Origin: JANNBN01 sp031385545
GTDB taxonomy: Bacteria; Actinomycetota; Acidimicrobiia; Acidimicrobiales; JANYDT01
Assembly (NCBI GenBank): GCA_031385545.1
Contig: JANNBN010000063.1
Span: forward strand, 60,372 to 124,371
Reading direction: 5' to 3'
Length of the DNA stretch: 64,000 nt
The stretch's first letter is position 1, and each line of letters begins with the position of its first letter. The notes beneath the pieces were generated by a model that was given only the letters and a program-made list of their open reading frames with translations, was not told the origin of the DNA and ran no database searches. Of the stretch, positions 27,019 through 34,243 are shown in pieces. The position numbers and the translations under genes were made by a program.

Positions 27019-28745
27019 TAGCTGGAGCGAGTCAGCGCGCTCGATTCGACGTGAGCAAACCCGAGCGATTCACCATAGGCGCGCAGATCATCGAACTCGG
27101 CGGGAGTGACCCAGCGGGCCACAGGGAGATGACGATCGGTCGGCCGCAGGTACTGGCCGATGGTGACGATGCTCACCCCGATCGACCGTAGATCGACCAA
27201 CGTGTGCTTGACCTCATCGATGGTTTCGCCCATCCCGACGATGATGCCGCTCTTGGTCGTCAGGCCGGCGGCACCAGCGCGGGCCAGCACTGATAGTGAG
27301 CGCGCATAGGACGCGCTGGGCCGCACTGCGCGTTGGAGGCGAAGAACTGTTTCGATGTTGTGATTGAACACATCGGGTGCCGCATCGAAGAGGACACGCA
27401 GCGATGCATCGTCGCCTTGGAGATCGCTCACCAGCGTCTCGATCATCGGAGGATCGCCCGCAGCGCCGCAGCGTATGGCAGCAATGGTGTCGCCAACGTG
27501 TTGCGCTCCACCGTCCACCAGGTCGTCCCTGGCGACCATCGTGACGACTGCGTAGCGCAGACCCATCTGCACAACGGCCGTCGCAACCCTGGCCGGTTCG
27601 GACGGGTCCGGGGCCAGCGGTTTGCGAGTGTCGACCAGACAGAAGCCGCAGGCCCGGGTACACCGTTCGCCGAGCACCATGAACGTTGCTGTGCCTGCGG
27701 TCCAGCACTCGTAGATGTTGGGACAGCCGGCCTCTTCGCACACCGTGACAAGGTCGAGGGAGCGCATCGTCTGTTTGAGGGTGCGGAACTCCGGTGTGAG
27801 GTTGGCCTTCACCCGCATCCACTCGGGCTTTCGGTCGCTGATGGAAACCGCAGCGGCTGCGCTGACTCCGGCTTCGGACAACCGGCCGAGCATTCGGAGC
27901 GGCGACGCGTTGTTGGGCGCTTCACGGCCTCGCAACGGCTTCACAGGATGAACTCCGTCGGGGCCATTTTCAATGGTCGAGCCATGACGGCTGAAGACCG
28001 ACAGATCGGTCGGGGCCAGACGCCACGCGAGCGCCGCATCGGTCGACCCGCTGCCACCCCACCGTTCCAGCGCCAAACGGGCAACTACCTGTGCGACGTG
28101 ATGGACGGTGGTGTCGATGCCTTCGGCCGCCAACGACGTGACAGAAGCATCATGGATACCGCACGGCACGATCTGTGCGAACCCAGCATCGACACGCTGA
28201 TCGACGTTGAGCGCGAACCCGTGGAGCGACCGGCCACGATCGATGCGAACCCCGATTGCAGCAATCTTGCGCTGCGCCGTCGTGCCGACAGCAAGCCACA
28301 CTCCGGCGTGACCGTCTCGGCGTGCAGCGCCCGAAAGCCCCAACGTGTCAAGAGTGTCGATCAGCAGTTGCTCGAGTTGGTGCACATAGGCCGCTGTGTC
28401 CGCAAGACCTCCGCCGCGGCGACCGTGGACCGTGAGGACCGGGTAACCGACGAGCTGCCCCGGCCCGTGATAGGTGACGTCGCCACCACGATTGACCGTG
28501 ACGAGCTCTGCACCGCCTGCGCGGACATCTGTCAGAACATGCTCGGCCTTGGCCCGGACGCCGAGCGTGAAGGTGGGCGGATGTTGCAGGAGCAACAGAT
28601 GGTTGGCCGTGCCCCGCTGCAGTCCGAGTTGCAGGCCAAGTGCATCGGCGTAGCCGACATCGCCGAGCCACCGCACGTGCAGTGGCCCGGACACGACCGG
28701 CGCAACCGGCACTGTTGGAGCGTCAGAGTTCGGAATTCCAGTCAC
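26961..28745 (-). CDS. lipBA: LipB-LipA fusion: octanoyltransferase plus lipoyl synthase
   Basis: One uninterrupted frame of 594 residues from a GTG with ggag upstream; a longer frame starts 21 codons earlier. The LipB half (about 22-240) shows RGGDVTYHGPGQLVGYP (86-102), Lys160 in QRKIAAIGV and the acyl-carrying Cys195 in IVPCGIHD. After a 60-residue linker comes LipA (about 305-594) with CEEAGCPNIYEC (Cys336, 341, 347, auxiliary cluster), the radical-SAM CTRACGFC (Cys362, 366, 369), VARDDLVDGGA and a terminal TRSSYHA. LipB moves octanoate from acyl carrier protein to E2 or H proteins, and LipA inserts two sulfurs on the bound chain. The start overlaps the E2 gene by 23 bases. Confidence 0.93.
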   Translation of the reverse strand: MTGIPNSDAPTVPVAPVVSGPLHVRWLGDVGYADALGLQLGLQRGTANHLLLLQHPPTFTLGVRAKAEHVLTDVRAGGAELVTVNRGGDVTYHGPGQLVGYPVLTVHGRRGGGLADTAAYVHQLEQLLIDTLDTLGLSGAARRDGHAGVWLAVGTTAQRKIAAIGVRIDRGRSLHGFALNVDQRVDAGFAQIVPCGIHDASVTSLAAEGIDTTVHHVAQVVARLALERWGGSGSTDAALAWRLAPTDLSVFSRHGSTIENGPDGVHPVKPLRGREAPNNASPLRMLGRLSEAGVSAAAAVSISDRKPEWMRVKANLTPEFRTLKQTMRSLDLVTVCEEAGCPNIYECWTAGTATFMVLGERCTRACGFCLVDTRKPLAPDPSEPARVATAVVQMGLRYAVVTMVARDDLVDGGAQHVGDTIAAIRCGAAGDPPMIETLVSDLQGDDASLRVLFDAAPDVFNHNIETVLRLQRAVRPSASYARSLSVLARAGAAGLTTKSGIIVGMGETIDEVKHTLVDLRSIGVSIVTIGQYLRPTDRHLPVARWVTPAEFDDLRAYGESLGFAHVESSALTRSSYHAREGADAARHTMSSPSV

Positions 28746-30276
28746 GTGACTCAAGGAGCTCCTTGACCTTGGCCAGGAACGATGCAGCGTAAGCACCGTC
28801 GAATGCACGGTGATCCCACGAGAACCCGATGAACCCGGTTGGGTGGATGGCGATGGTGTCGCTGCCGTCCGGCAACTCGACCACCACGGGACGCTTCTTC
28901 ACCGCTGTGGCGGACAGGATGGCGACCTGCGGCTGGTTGATGATCGAACTCATGAGGTCGATCCCGTAGGGACCGGCGTTGGAGATGGTGAACGTGCCTC
29001 CAACGAGGTCATCGGCGGAAAGCTTCTTGGTGCGGGCCCGGCCCGCGATGTCGGCAATATCACGGGCGATGGAACGCATGCGCTTGCCGTCGGCGTCGCG
29101 GACCACAGGGACCAGCAAGCCCTGGAAATCGAGATCGACGGCAATGCCGAGGTTGACCCCGCGGTGCACCACCAGGCTGTCGCCGGATACCGACGCGTTG
29201 ACGTTGGGATACTGCGCCATCGCTTCGACCACCGCACGAGCAATGAACGGGAGGTAGGTCAACGAGAAGCCCTCTTCGGCCTTCCAGCTTTCCTTGCGCT
29301 TGTTGCGAACCCGGTCGACGTTCGAGAAGTCGACCTCGGCAGCGATGAACGCATGCGGCGAGGTGGCAAGCGACATCACCATGTGCTCACCGGTGCGCAG
29401 CCGGATCTTGGAGAACGGCACCACGTCGTCCCGGCTGCCACGCAGCACGGCAGGAGCAGCTGACGCAACTGCCGGAACGGCAGCCGCCAGAGCCGGGGCA
29501 GCCGCCACGGGAGCAGGAGCAGGTGCGGCGGGAGCAGCGACAGGCTCAGGCTGCGCAACAGGCGCAGGCTCAACGACTGCAGCTGGGGCCGCAACGACGG
29601 GAGCCACCGGTGCAGCGACCGGCGGTGCCGCTGCAAAAGGTGCCCCTGGGCCAGCTGGGCCCGTTGGGGCCGCTGTGACTTGAGCACCACGACCTGACTC
29701 GATGACGTCGATCACGTCTTCGCGCGTGATTCGGCCACCCACCCCGGTACCGGCAATCTGGTTGGGGTCCAGGTTGTTCTCGTTGATGAGTTTGCGAACG
29801 ACCGGCGACAGAACCTTGGCGAACCCTTCGGCCGTGGACGCTGCCGTGGCAGCAGCAGCAGCAGCAGCAGGAACCTCTGCCGCTGCAGGAGCAGGTGCGA
29901 CCGGCGCAGCCGCAGCGGATGGTGCCACGACCGGAGCGACCGTCACTGGAGCGGGAGCAGGGGGCGCAACTGGGGCAGGCGGAACCTCAACCGCTGCCTG
30001 TGCGGGCACAGGTGCGGGTGCCTCGGCCACTGGGGTCGCTGCACCATCGCTGATGACGGCCAACACCGAGCCGACGTCGACCGTGTCACCTTCGGCAACC
30101 TTGATCTCGGCGAGCACACCGGCGGCCGGCGAGGTGACCTCGGAGTCGACCTTGTCGGTGGAGACTTCGAACAGCAACTCGTCACGCTCGACACGGTCAC
30201 CGACCTTCTTGAACCATTTGGTGATGGTCCCCTCGGTAACGGTTTCGCCGAGCTGGGGCATTGTGACGTCGGACAT
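28723..30276 (-). CDS. sucB: Dihydrolipoamide acyltransferase (E2) of a 2-oxoacid dehydrogenase complex
   Basis: 517 residues. The lipoyl domain (1-77) has the lipoylated Lys42 in STDKVDSEV. A long Ala/Pro/Val linker (about 80-150) precedes the E3-binding domain (154-192, LSPVVRKLINENNLDPNQI, GGRITREDVI), a second linker and the catalytic domain with the active-site SWDHRAFDG (His489, Asp493). There is a single lipoyl domain. Such E2 cores in actinobacteria can serve pyruvate or 2-oxoglutarate complexes; the AceE homologue elsewhere in the window makes a shared PDH/ODH core plausible. The start codon overlaps the lpdA stop by one base (TGATG), and the lipoate enzyme follows. Confidence 0.93.
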   Translation of the reverse strand: MSDVTMPQLGETVTEGTITKWFKKVGDRVERDELLFEVSTDKVDSEVTSPAAGVLAEIKVAEGDTVDVGSVLAVISDGAATPVAEAPAPVPAQAAVEVPPAPVAPPAPAPVTVAPVVAPSAAAAPVAPAPAAAEVPAAAAAAATAASTAEGFAKVLSPVVRKLINENNLDPNQIAGTGVGGRITREDVIDVIESGRGAQVTAAPTGPAGPGAPFAAAPPVAAPVAPVVAAPAAVVEPAPVAQPEPVAAPAAPAPAPVAAAPALAAAVPAVASAAPAVLRGSRDDVVPFSKIRLRTGEHMVMSLATSPHAFIAAEVDFSNVDRVRNKRKESWKAEEGFSLTYLPFIARAVVEAMAQYPNVNASVSGDSLVVHRGVNLGIAVDLDFQGLLVPVVRDADGKRMRSIARDIADIAGRARTKKLSADDLVGGTFTISNAGPYGIDLMSSIINQPQVAILSATAVKKRPVVVELPDGSDTIAIHPTGFIGFSWDHRAFDGAYAASFLAKVKELLESRDWNSEL

Positions 30277-31679
30277 CAGCCGTTCAGTCCTCTCCCGGTG
30301 AGCGCCAGCATGGCCTCGCCGAAGGTTTCAGAAATAGATGGGTGGGGTTGGATGAACTGGGCGACCTCGTCGACCGTGGCTTCCCAGTTGACGGCCAGAT
30401 ATGCCTGGCCAAGTTGTTCGGTGACCCATGGGCCAACCATATGCACACCAAGTATCTGCCCTGCGGTGCCGTCGGGGTTCTTCTTGGAGATGACCTTCAC
30501 CATGCCGTCGGTCTCGCCGACGATCATGGCCCGTCCGTTGCCGAGCATCCGTTCCTTCTTCACCGCGACCTCGTACCCCGCAGCGATGGCCTGCTCCTCG
30601 GACATGCCTGCGAAGGCAACTTCGGGGTGGCAGTAGATGCACCACGGCACCCGGTCGTAGGCAACCGGGATGGCGTGCTCGCCCAGGATGGTCTTCACCG
30701 CAAGGATGGCCTCGGCGTATCCGATGTGTGCGAGGGCAGGGGTGGGAACCAGGTCGCCGATGGCGTAGACGTTTGGCGCGCTGGTGCGCATGAACGCATC
30801 GACTGCCACATGCCCGCCGTCGGTGACGGCGACACCGCACCCGTCGGCCAGCAGCTCTTCGAGGCGCGGGCGGCGACCGACGGAGACAACCACCATGTCG
30901 ACGGTGATGCTGTCTCCTTCGCCGAAGTGAACGGTGGTCTGAGCGCCGTCGGCCGTTGGCGTGTGGCCGCTGACCGGCACACCGAGACGAACGTCGATGG
31001 CACGCTTCTTGAACGACTTCGCAACCACGTCGACCACGTCGACATCGCAGCCGGGAAGCATCTTTGGCATGGCTTCGAGAATGGTGACCGTGGTACCCAG
31101 GTCGCTCATGGTCGAGGCGAACTCGCAGCCGATGGCGCCCGCGCCGATGACCACCGCGCTGCCGGGCATGACCGTGAGGTCAAGGAACTCGTCGCTGGTG
31201 AACACCAGGCGACCATCGGGGTCGAAACCGGGGATGGTGCGAGGCACCGAGCCTGCCGCCAGGATGATGTTGGTGCCGCGCAACTGTGTGCCATCGGAAA
31301 CCTGGACGATGTTGCCCGGCAGCAAGGTGCCGGTGCCGTTGATGGTGGTGATCTTGCGCTTCTTCATGAGGCCCTGGAGGCCCTTCCAGAGCTGATCGAC
31401 AACCTGCTGCTTACGGGTCTGTGCCACCCGGAAGTCGATCACCGGCGTACCGACGCTGACGCCGAACTTGGCCGATTCGGCAACCGTCCGGTACACGTGC
31501 GCCGTTTCCAGAAACTCTTTGGCGGGGATACAGCCACGGTGCAGACAGGTGCCGCCCACCTTGTCACGCTCGACGACGGCGCAGTTGAGGCCTGCCGCCG
31601 AGCCGTACAGGGCGGCCGCATACCCGGCCGGCCCGCCACCGATGACCACGAGATCGAACTGCTCAGCCGTAGGAATCAC
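30276..31679 (-). CDS. lpdA: Dihydrolipoyl dehydrogenase (E3)
   Basis: 467 residues from the GTG placed at VIPTAEQFDLVVIGGG; a longer frame reaches 31781. FAD motif VVIGGGPAGYAAALYG, redox disulphide in VGGTCLHRGCIPAKEFLE, NAD motif VVIGAGAIGCEFAS, a second FAD contact YAIGDLVPTPALAH, and the C-terminal interface with HPSISETFGEA (His-Glu pair). It reoxidises the dihydrolipoyl arm of E2 with NAD. It is the first gene of an operon with the E2 and LipB-LipA genes; the E1 partners lie elsewhere. A possible 29-codon membrane peptide gene precedes it on the same strand. Confidence 0.95.
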   Translation of the reverse strand: MIPTAEQFDLVVIGGGPAGYAAALYGSAAGLNCAVVERDKVGGTCLHRGCIPAKEFLETAHVYRTVAESAKFGVSVGTPVIDFRVAQTRKQQVVDQLWKGLQGLMKKRKITTINGTGTLLPGNIVQVSDGTQLRGTNIILAAGSVPRTIPGFDPDGRLVFTSDEFLDLTVMPGSAVVIGAGAIGCEFASTMSDLGTTVTILEAMPKMLPGCDVDVVDVVAKSFKKRAIDVRLGVPVSGHTPTADGAQTTVHFGEGDSITVDMVVVSVGRRPRLEELLADGCGVAVTDGGHVAVDAFMRTSAPNVYAIGDLVPTPALAHIGYAEAILAVKTILGEHAIPVAYDRVPWCIYCHPEVAFAGMSEEQAIAAGYEVAVKKERMLGNGRAMIVGETDGMVKVISKKNPDGTAGQILGVHMVGPWVTEQLGQAYLAVNWEATVDEVAQFIQPHPSISETFGEAMLALTGRGLNG

Positions 31680-31915
31680 CCTCTCAACATGCGTCCTCGA
31701 CGAGGACCGCACGGAGCCTACCGGCCCGGCAGAGCGTTCCGGGATGCGCAATCCGACACTCCGAAGGATTGAGCGAACCACTCACCGCTTAACAGCCGGC
31801 ATTCATCGGCTCGGATCGGACGTCGCGTCCCCCACGCGCCTTCGCGTCCCCGCAGTGACGACCCTCACAGGACGCGGCGGCTCACACGGGACGCGAAGTC
31901 AGTTTCCCGCCTGTT

Positions 31916-32005
31916 CTACGACAGGCGAATCAGAAACGCGGCGGACGCAGCGAGGATGGCGAGTCCGGTGACGGCCGCGAGGATCAATAGCGTCCGTGTT
32001 TGCAC
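31916..32005 (-). CDS. Possible 29-residue single-helix membrane peptide
   Basis: A short frame from GTG gives a basic N-terminus (QTR), a roughly 20-residue hydrophobic helix (LLILAAVTGLAILAASAAFL) and a positive end (IRLS). It could begin six codons earlier at another GTG. It lies upstream of lpdA on the same strand, inside a 560-base stretch with no other gene. The charge and length pattern of a bitopic microprotein is real, but there is no strong ribosome binding site and no homologue I can name, so this may be chance. Confidence 0.25.
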   Translation of the reverse strand: MQTRTLLILAAVTGLAILAASAAFLIRLS

Positions 32006-32071
32006 CCAGGCAGTGTAAGGCACTGCCGCGCAGGACTCCGTAGGACCCCGCAGCACCCGTCGTCTCCGCCC

Positions 32072-32175
32072 ATACGCGCAACTCATGGCGTAGATACGCG
32101 CAACTCGGGCATTCCGGGCAAAATTTTCGCCCGGAATGGCTCAGTTGCGCGTATGTTGAAGGCAAGTTGCGCGTC
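32072..32175. repeat. Nested palindrome built from four copies of atacgcgcaact
   Basis: Two direct copies of atacgcgcaact-like sequence (32073, 32094) face two inverted ones (ending 32154 and 32174). The central part pairs arms 32094-32119 and 32129-32154 with only three or four mismatches over 26 positions around an aaaatttt core, including the stem tip attccgggc. The outer copies extend the symmetry. There is no U-tract after it. It sits between the divergent lpdA and thiamine operons. It resembles a REP- or MITE-like element more than a terminator. Confidence 0.7.
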
Positions 32176-32249
32176 TTGAGTGGTGGTTTGCCGCACTCGC
32201 TGGGAAACGAAAGTCGGCGGCGCCGACGTACACTGGCGTTGACAACCAA

Positions 32250-32337
32250 CCAGGGGAGCTCGGGGAACGCCGGGCTGAGAGGGTGCCACGCCGGCATCGA
32301 CCCGCGAACCTGCTCTGGGTAATGCCAGCGAAGGGAG
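32250..32337 (+). promoter_or_regulatory. TPP riboswitch (THI box)
   Basis: Conserved THI-box elements appear in order: aggggagc, gggctgagagg, cgacccgcgaacctg, ctctgggtaatgccagcgaa and the closing gggag. This is the thiamine pyrophosphate aptamer. The 3' end aagggag also looks like the ribosome binding site of the thiamine pyrophosphokinase gene, eight bases before its ATG. Ligand binding would close the P1 helix and hide that site, so control is probably translational. It precedes an operon for thiamine activation and uptake. Confidence 0.93.
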
Positions 32338-32345
32338 CGAACCCG

Positions 32346-33035
32346 ATGCAGTCACTGCATGCCAGCCAATCCGGGCACCAATCCGGGCACCAATCCGGGT
32401 ACACCATCGTCATCACCAACGGCACACAGCCGTTGCCGCCACTTCCCGAAGGCCGAGTCATCGCCGCCGACGGTGGCCTGCGGCGAGCATTGGCCTCTGG
32501 CCTTTCCCCTGCCGTCCTTGTGGGCGATCTCGACTCGGTGACACCTGCCGACCTCGAGGGGTTCCGTGCCTCCGGTGGACAGGTCGACGAGCACCCGACG
32601 GACAAGAACCAGACAGACCTGGAGCTGGCGATCGACCTCGCCGAACCCGGCACCGACCTCGTGGTCGTGGGTGGCGATGGCGCTGACCGGTTCGATCACC
32701 TGCTGGGTGAGCTAGCACACATCGCACACCGGGCTGGAACATTCGCGTCGGTCACCATCCATCACCCGCCATCGGTCGTACGTGTACTGACGAGCGGCCG
32801 TTCCGTCTCGATCAACGGCGAGCCCGGCTCCATCGTGTCGCTCGTCGCACCGGCAGGCACGGCCTACGGCGTTACCGCTACGGGCCTCCGGTGGCCACTT
32901 GATGGCGAAGACCTCAGGGCGGGGTCTACCCGTGGCCTGTCCAACCAATTCGTCGGCACGCAGGCTGAAGTCTCACTCGACCGTGGCACGCTGCTTGTCG
33001 TCCAGCCCGTCGTCAAGCCAGGGATGGCAGTGTGA
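32346..33035 (+). CDS. thiN: Thiamine pyrophosphokinase
   Basis: 229 residues, ATG placed directly after the riboswitch ribosome binding site. Family features are IAADGGLRRALASGL, LVGDLDSVTPADL, HPTDKNQTDLELAIDLA, VVVGGDGADRFDHLLGEL and a C-terminal beta segment with GTAYGVTATGLRWPL and GLSNQF. It transfers pyrophosphate from ATP to thiamine, giving TPP, used here by the AceE pyruvate dehydrogenase. The N-terminus carries a repeat (QSGHQSGHQSGY) coded by three 12-bp units (32366-32401), a local expansion. The stop overlaps the ThiB-type start by four bases (GTGA), so kinase and importer are co-translated. Confidence 0.93.
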   Translation: MQSLHASQSGHQSGHQSGYTIVITNGTQPLPPLPEGRVIAADGGLRRALASGLSPAVLVGDLDSVTPADLEGFRASGGQVDEHPTDKNQTDLELAIDLAEPGTDLVVVGGDGADRFDHLLGELAHIAHRAGTFASVTIHHPPSVVRVLTSGRSVSINGEPGSIVSLVAPAGTAYGVTATGLRWPLDGEDLRAGSTRGLSNQFVGTQAEVSLDRGTLLVVQPVVKPGMAV

Positions 33036-34243
33036 AGCGGTTCACCACCGACCGGCCGCGTATCAAACGGCCGCGTATCAAACGGCCGCGTATCAAACGG
33101 CCGCGTATCAAACGGCTGCGTATCAAACGGCTGCGTATCAAACGGCTGGGCACCGTTGCAGTTGCGGCTGTGATGATTCTCGCCGGATGCTCGTCGTCTT
33201 CATCGCCGCCGGCCGACACGACGACCGACACGACGAGCGCTCCAGACACGTCGGCCCAGGCTGCCTCCGTCGCAGGTTCACGCACCGTTCGTCTGGTTGC
33301 ATACGACTCGTTCACTCCCCCGGCCGACGTGCTGAAACAGTTCACCGCCGACACCGGCATCAGCATCGAGGTGCTGCTCAAGGGCGACACAGGGACGATG
33401 CTCAACACGGCGATCATCGCAAAGGATCAGCCTTTCGCCGATGTCATCTGGGGTATCGACTCCACGTTCCTCTCGCGAGCGGTCTCGTCCGGTGTCATCG
33501 GACCCCACGGAATCACGGATTCCACCACCAACCCTGCGCTGCGGCCGACGGTCGGTGCCGACCTGGTGATCCCGGTCGACACGTCCGAGGTGTGCGTCAA
33601 TGCCGACACAGCCGCCGCCCCCGGATCAGCCGACTTCGGCTTCGACTCTCTCGTCGATCCAGCGAACAAGGGGAAACTCGTTGTTGAGAACCCCGCTACC
33701 AGCGCACCCGGGTTGGCGTTCTTGCTGGCAACAGTCTCCAAGTTCGGCGAGACCGGTTGGCAGGACTACTGGAAGGCCCTCAAAGCCAACGACGTGAAGG
33801 TTGTCAACGGCTGGGACGAAGCGTGGAACACCGAGTTCTCCGGAGCTGGTGCCGGCAAGCGACCGTTGGTCGTGTCGTACTCCAGCTCTCCTGTTGCCTC
33901 AGTCCTCTTCGGCGCCGACCCAGCGGCAACCACAACGCCGCTTGCTGTCTTGCAGGACACGTGCATCGGCGTCATCGAGTACGCAGGACTGCTGGCCAAC
34001 AACGACACGGCACACGAGGCCGACGCCCGCACGGTGCTTGAGTTCCTCATTTCCGAACCCTTCCAGGCCGGGCTCGCAACCAACCTGTTCGTGTACCCGG
34101 CCCGCACGGGGGTTGCGCTTCCTGAGATTTACACCCGTCTCGGCATCGGCCCGGTCGACTCACCGCTATCGGTCAGCCCCGAGCGAGTGCAAGCCATGCG
34201 CGACGCGTGGATCGACGAGTGGACCGACATCGTTCTCGGCTGA
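33032..34243 (+). CDS. thiB: Thiamine ABC transporter substrate-binding lipoprotein
   Basis: 403 residues. A lipobox MILAGC puts the lipidated Cys at 53. The n-region before it is unusually long and basic: six RIKRP/RIKRL units (residues 10-39) encoded by 15-bp tandem repeats. The mature part matches ThiB/TbpA-type iron-sulfate-fold binding proteins: LVAYDSFTPPADVLKQFTAD, LLKGDTGTMLNTAI, DVIWGIDSTFLSRAV, VINGWDEAW-like VVNGWDEAWNTEFSGAG. It delivers thiamine or a phosphate ester to the permease that follows. Overlap with thiN and riboswitch control argue strongly for thiamine rather than iron as substrate. Confidence 0.9.
   Translation: MKRFTTDRPRIKRPRIKRPRIKRPRIKRLRIKRLRIKRLGTVAVAAVMILAGCSSSSSPPADTTTDTTSAPDTSAQAASVAGSRTVRLVAYDSFTPPADVLKQFTADTGISIEVLLKGDTGTMLNTAIIAKDQPFADVIWGIDSTFLSRAVSSGVIGPHGITDSTTNPALRPTVGADLVIPVDTSEVCVNADTAAAPGSADFGFDSLVDPANKGKLVVENPATSAPGLAFLLATVSKFGETGWQDYWKALKANDVKVVNGWDEAWNTEFSGAGAGKRPLVVSYSSSPVASVLFGADPAATTTPLAVLQDTCIGVIEYAGLLANNDTAHEADARTVLEFLISEPFQAGLATNLFVYPARTGVALPEIYTRLGIGPVDSPLSVSPERVQAMRDAWIDEWTDIVLG
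33059..33148 (+). repeat. Six 15-bp tandem repeats in the thiB signal region
   Basis: Six units of cgtatcaaacggccg or the variant cgtatcaaacggctg, three or so of each, code for RIKRP and RIKRL. They expand the positive n-region of the lipoprotein signal to about 40 residues, many times the normal length. The two variants fall in blocks, as expected from successive duplication. Confidence 0.92.

Noticed and set aside
26961..28745. The LipB-LipA fusion as a frameshift or assembly error
   Set aside because: Both halves share one open frame and have all catalytic residues, and the linker is low complexity but open. An error is not excluded but nothing in the sequence suggests one.
27333..31772. 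Long plus-strand frames opposite lipBA and lpdA (about 475 codons each)
   Set aside because: They mirror conserved enzymes and show no motif; shadows of codon bias.
32072..32175. Nested palindrome read as a simple transcription terminator
   Set aside because: It is far too long, has no U-run, and has extra outer copies of the motif. It lies upstream of both neighbouring operons.
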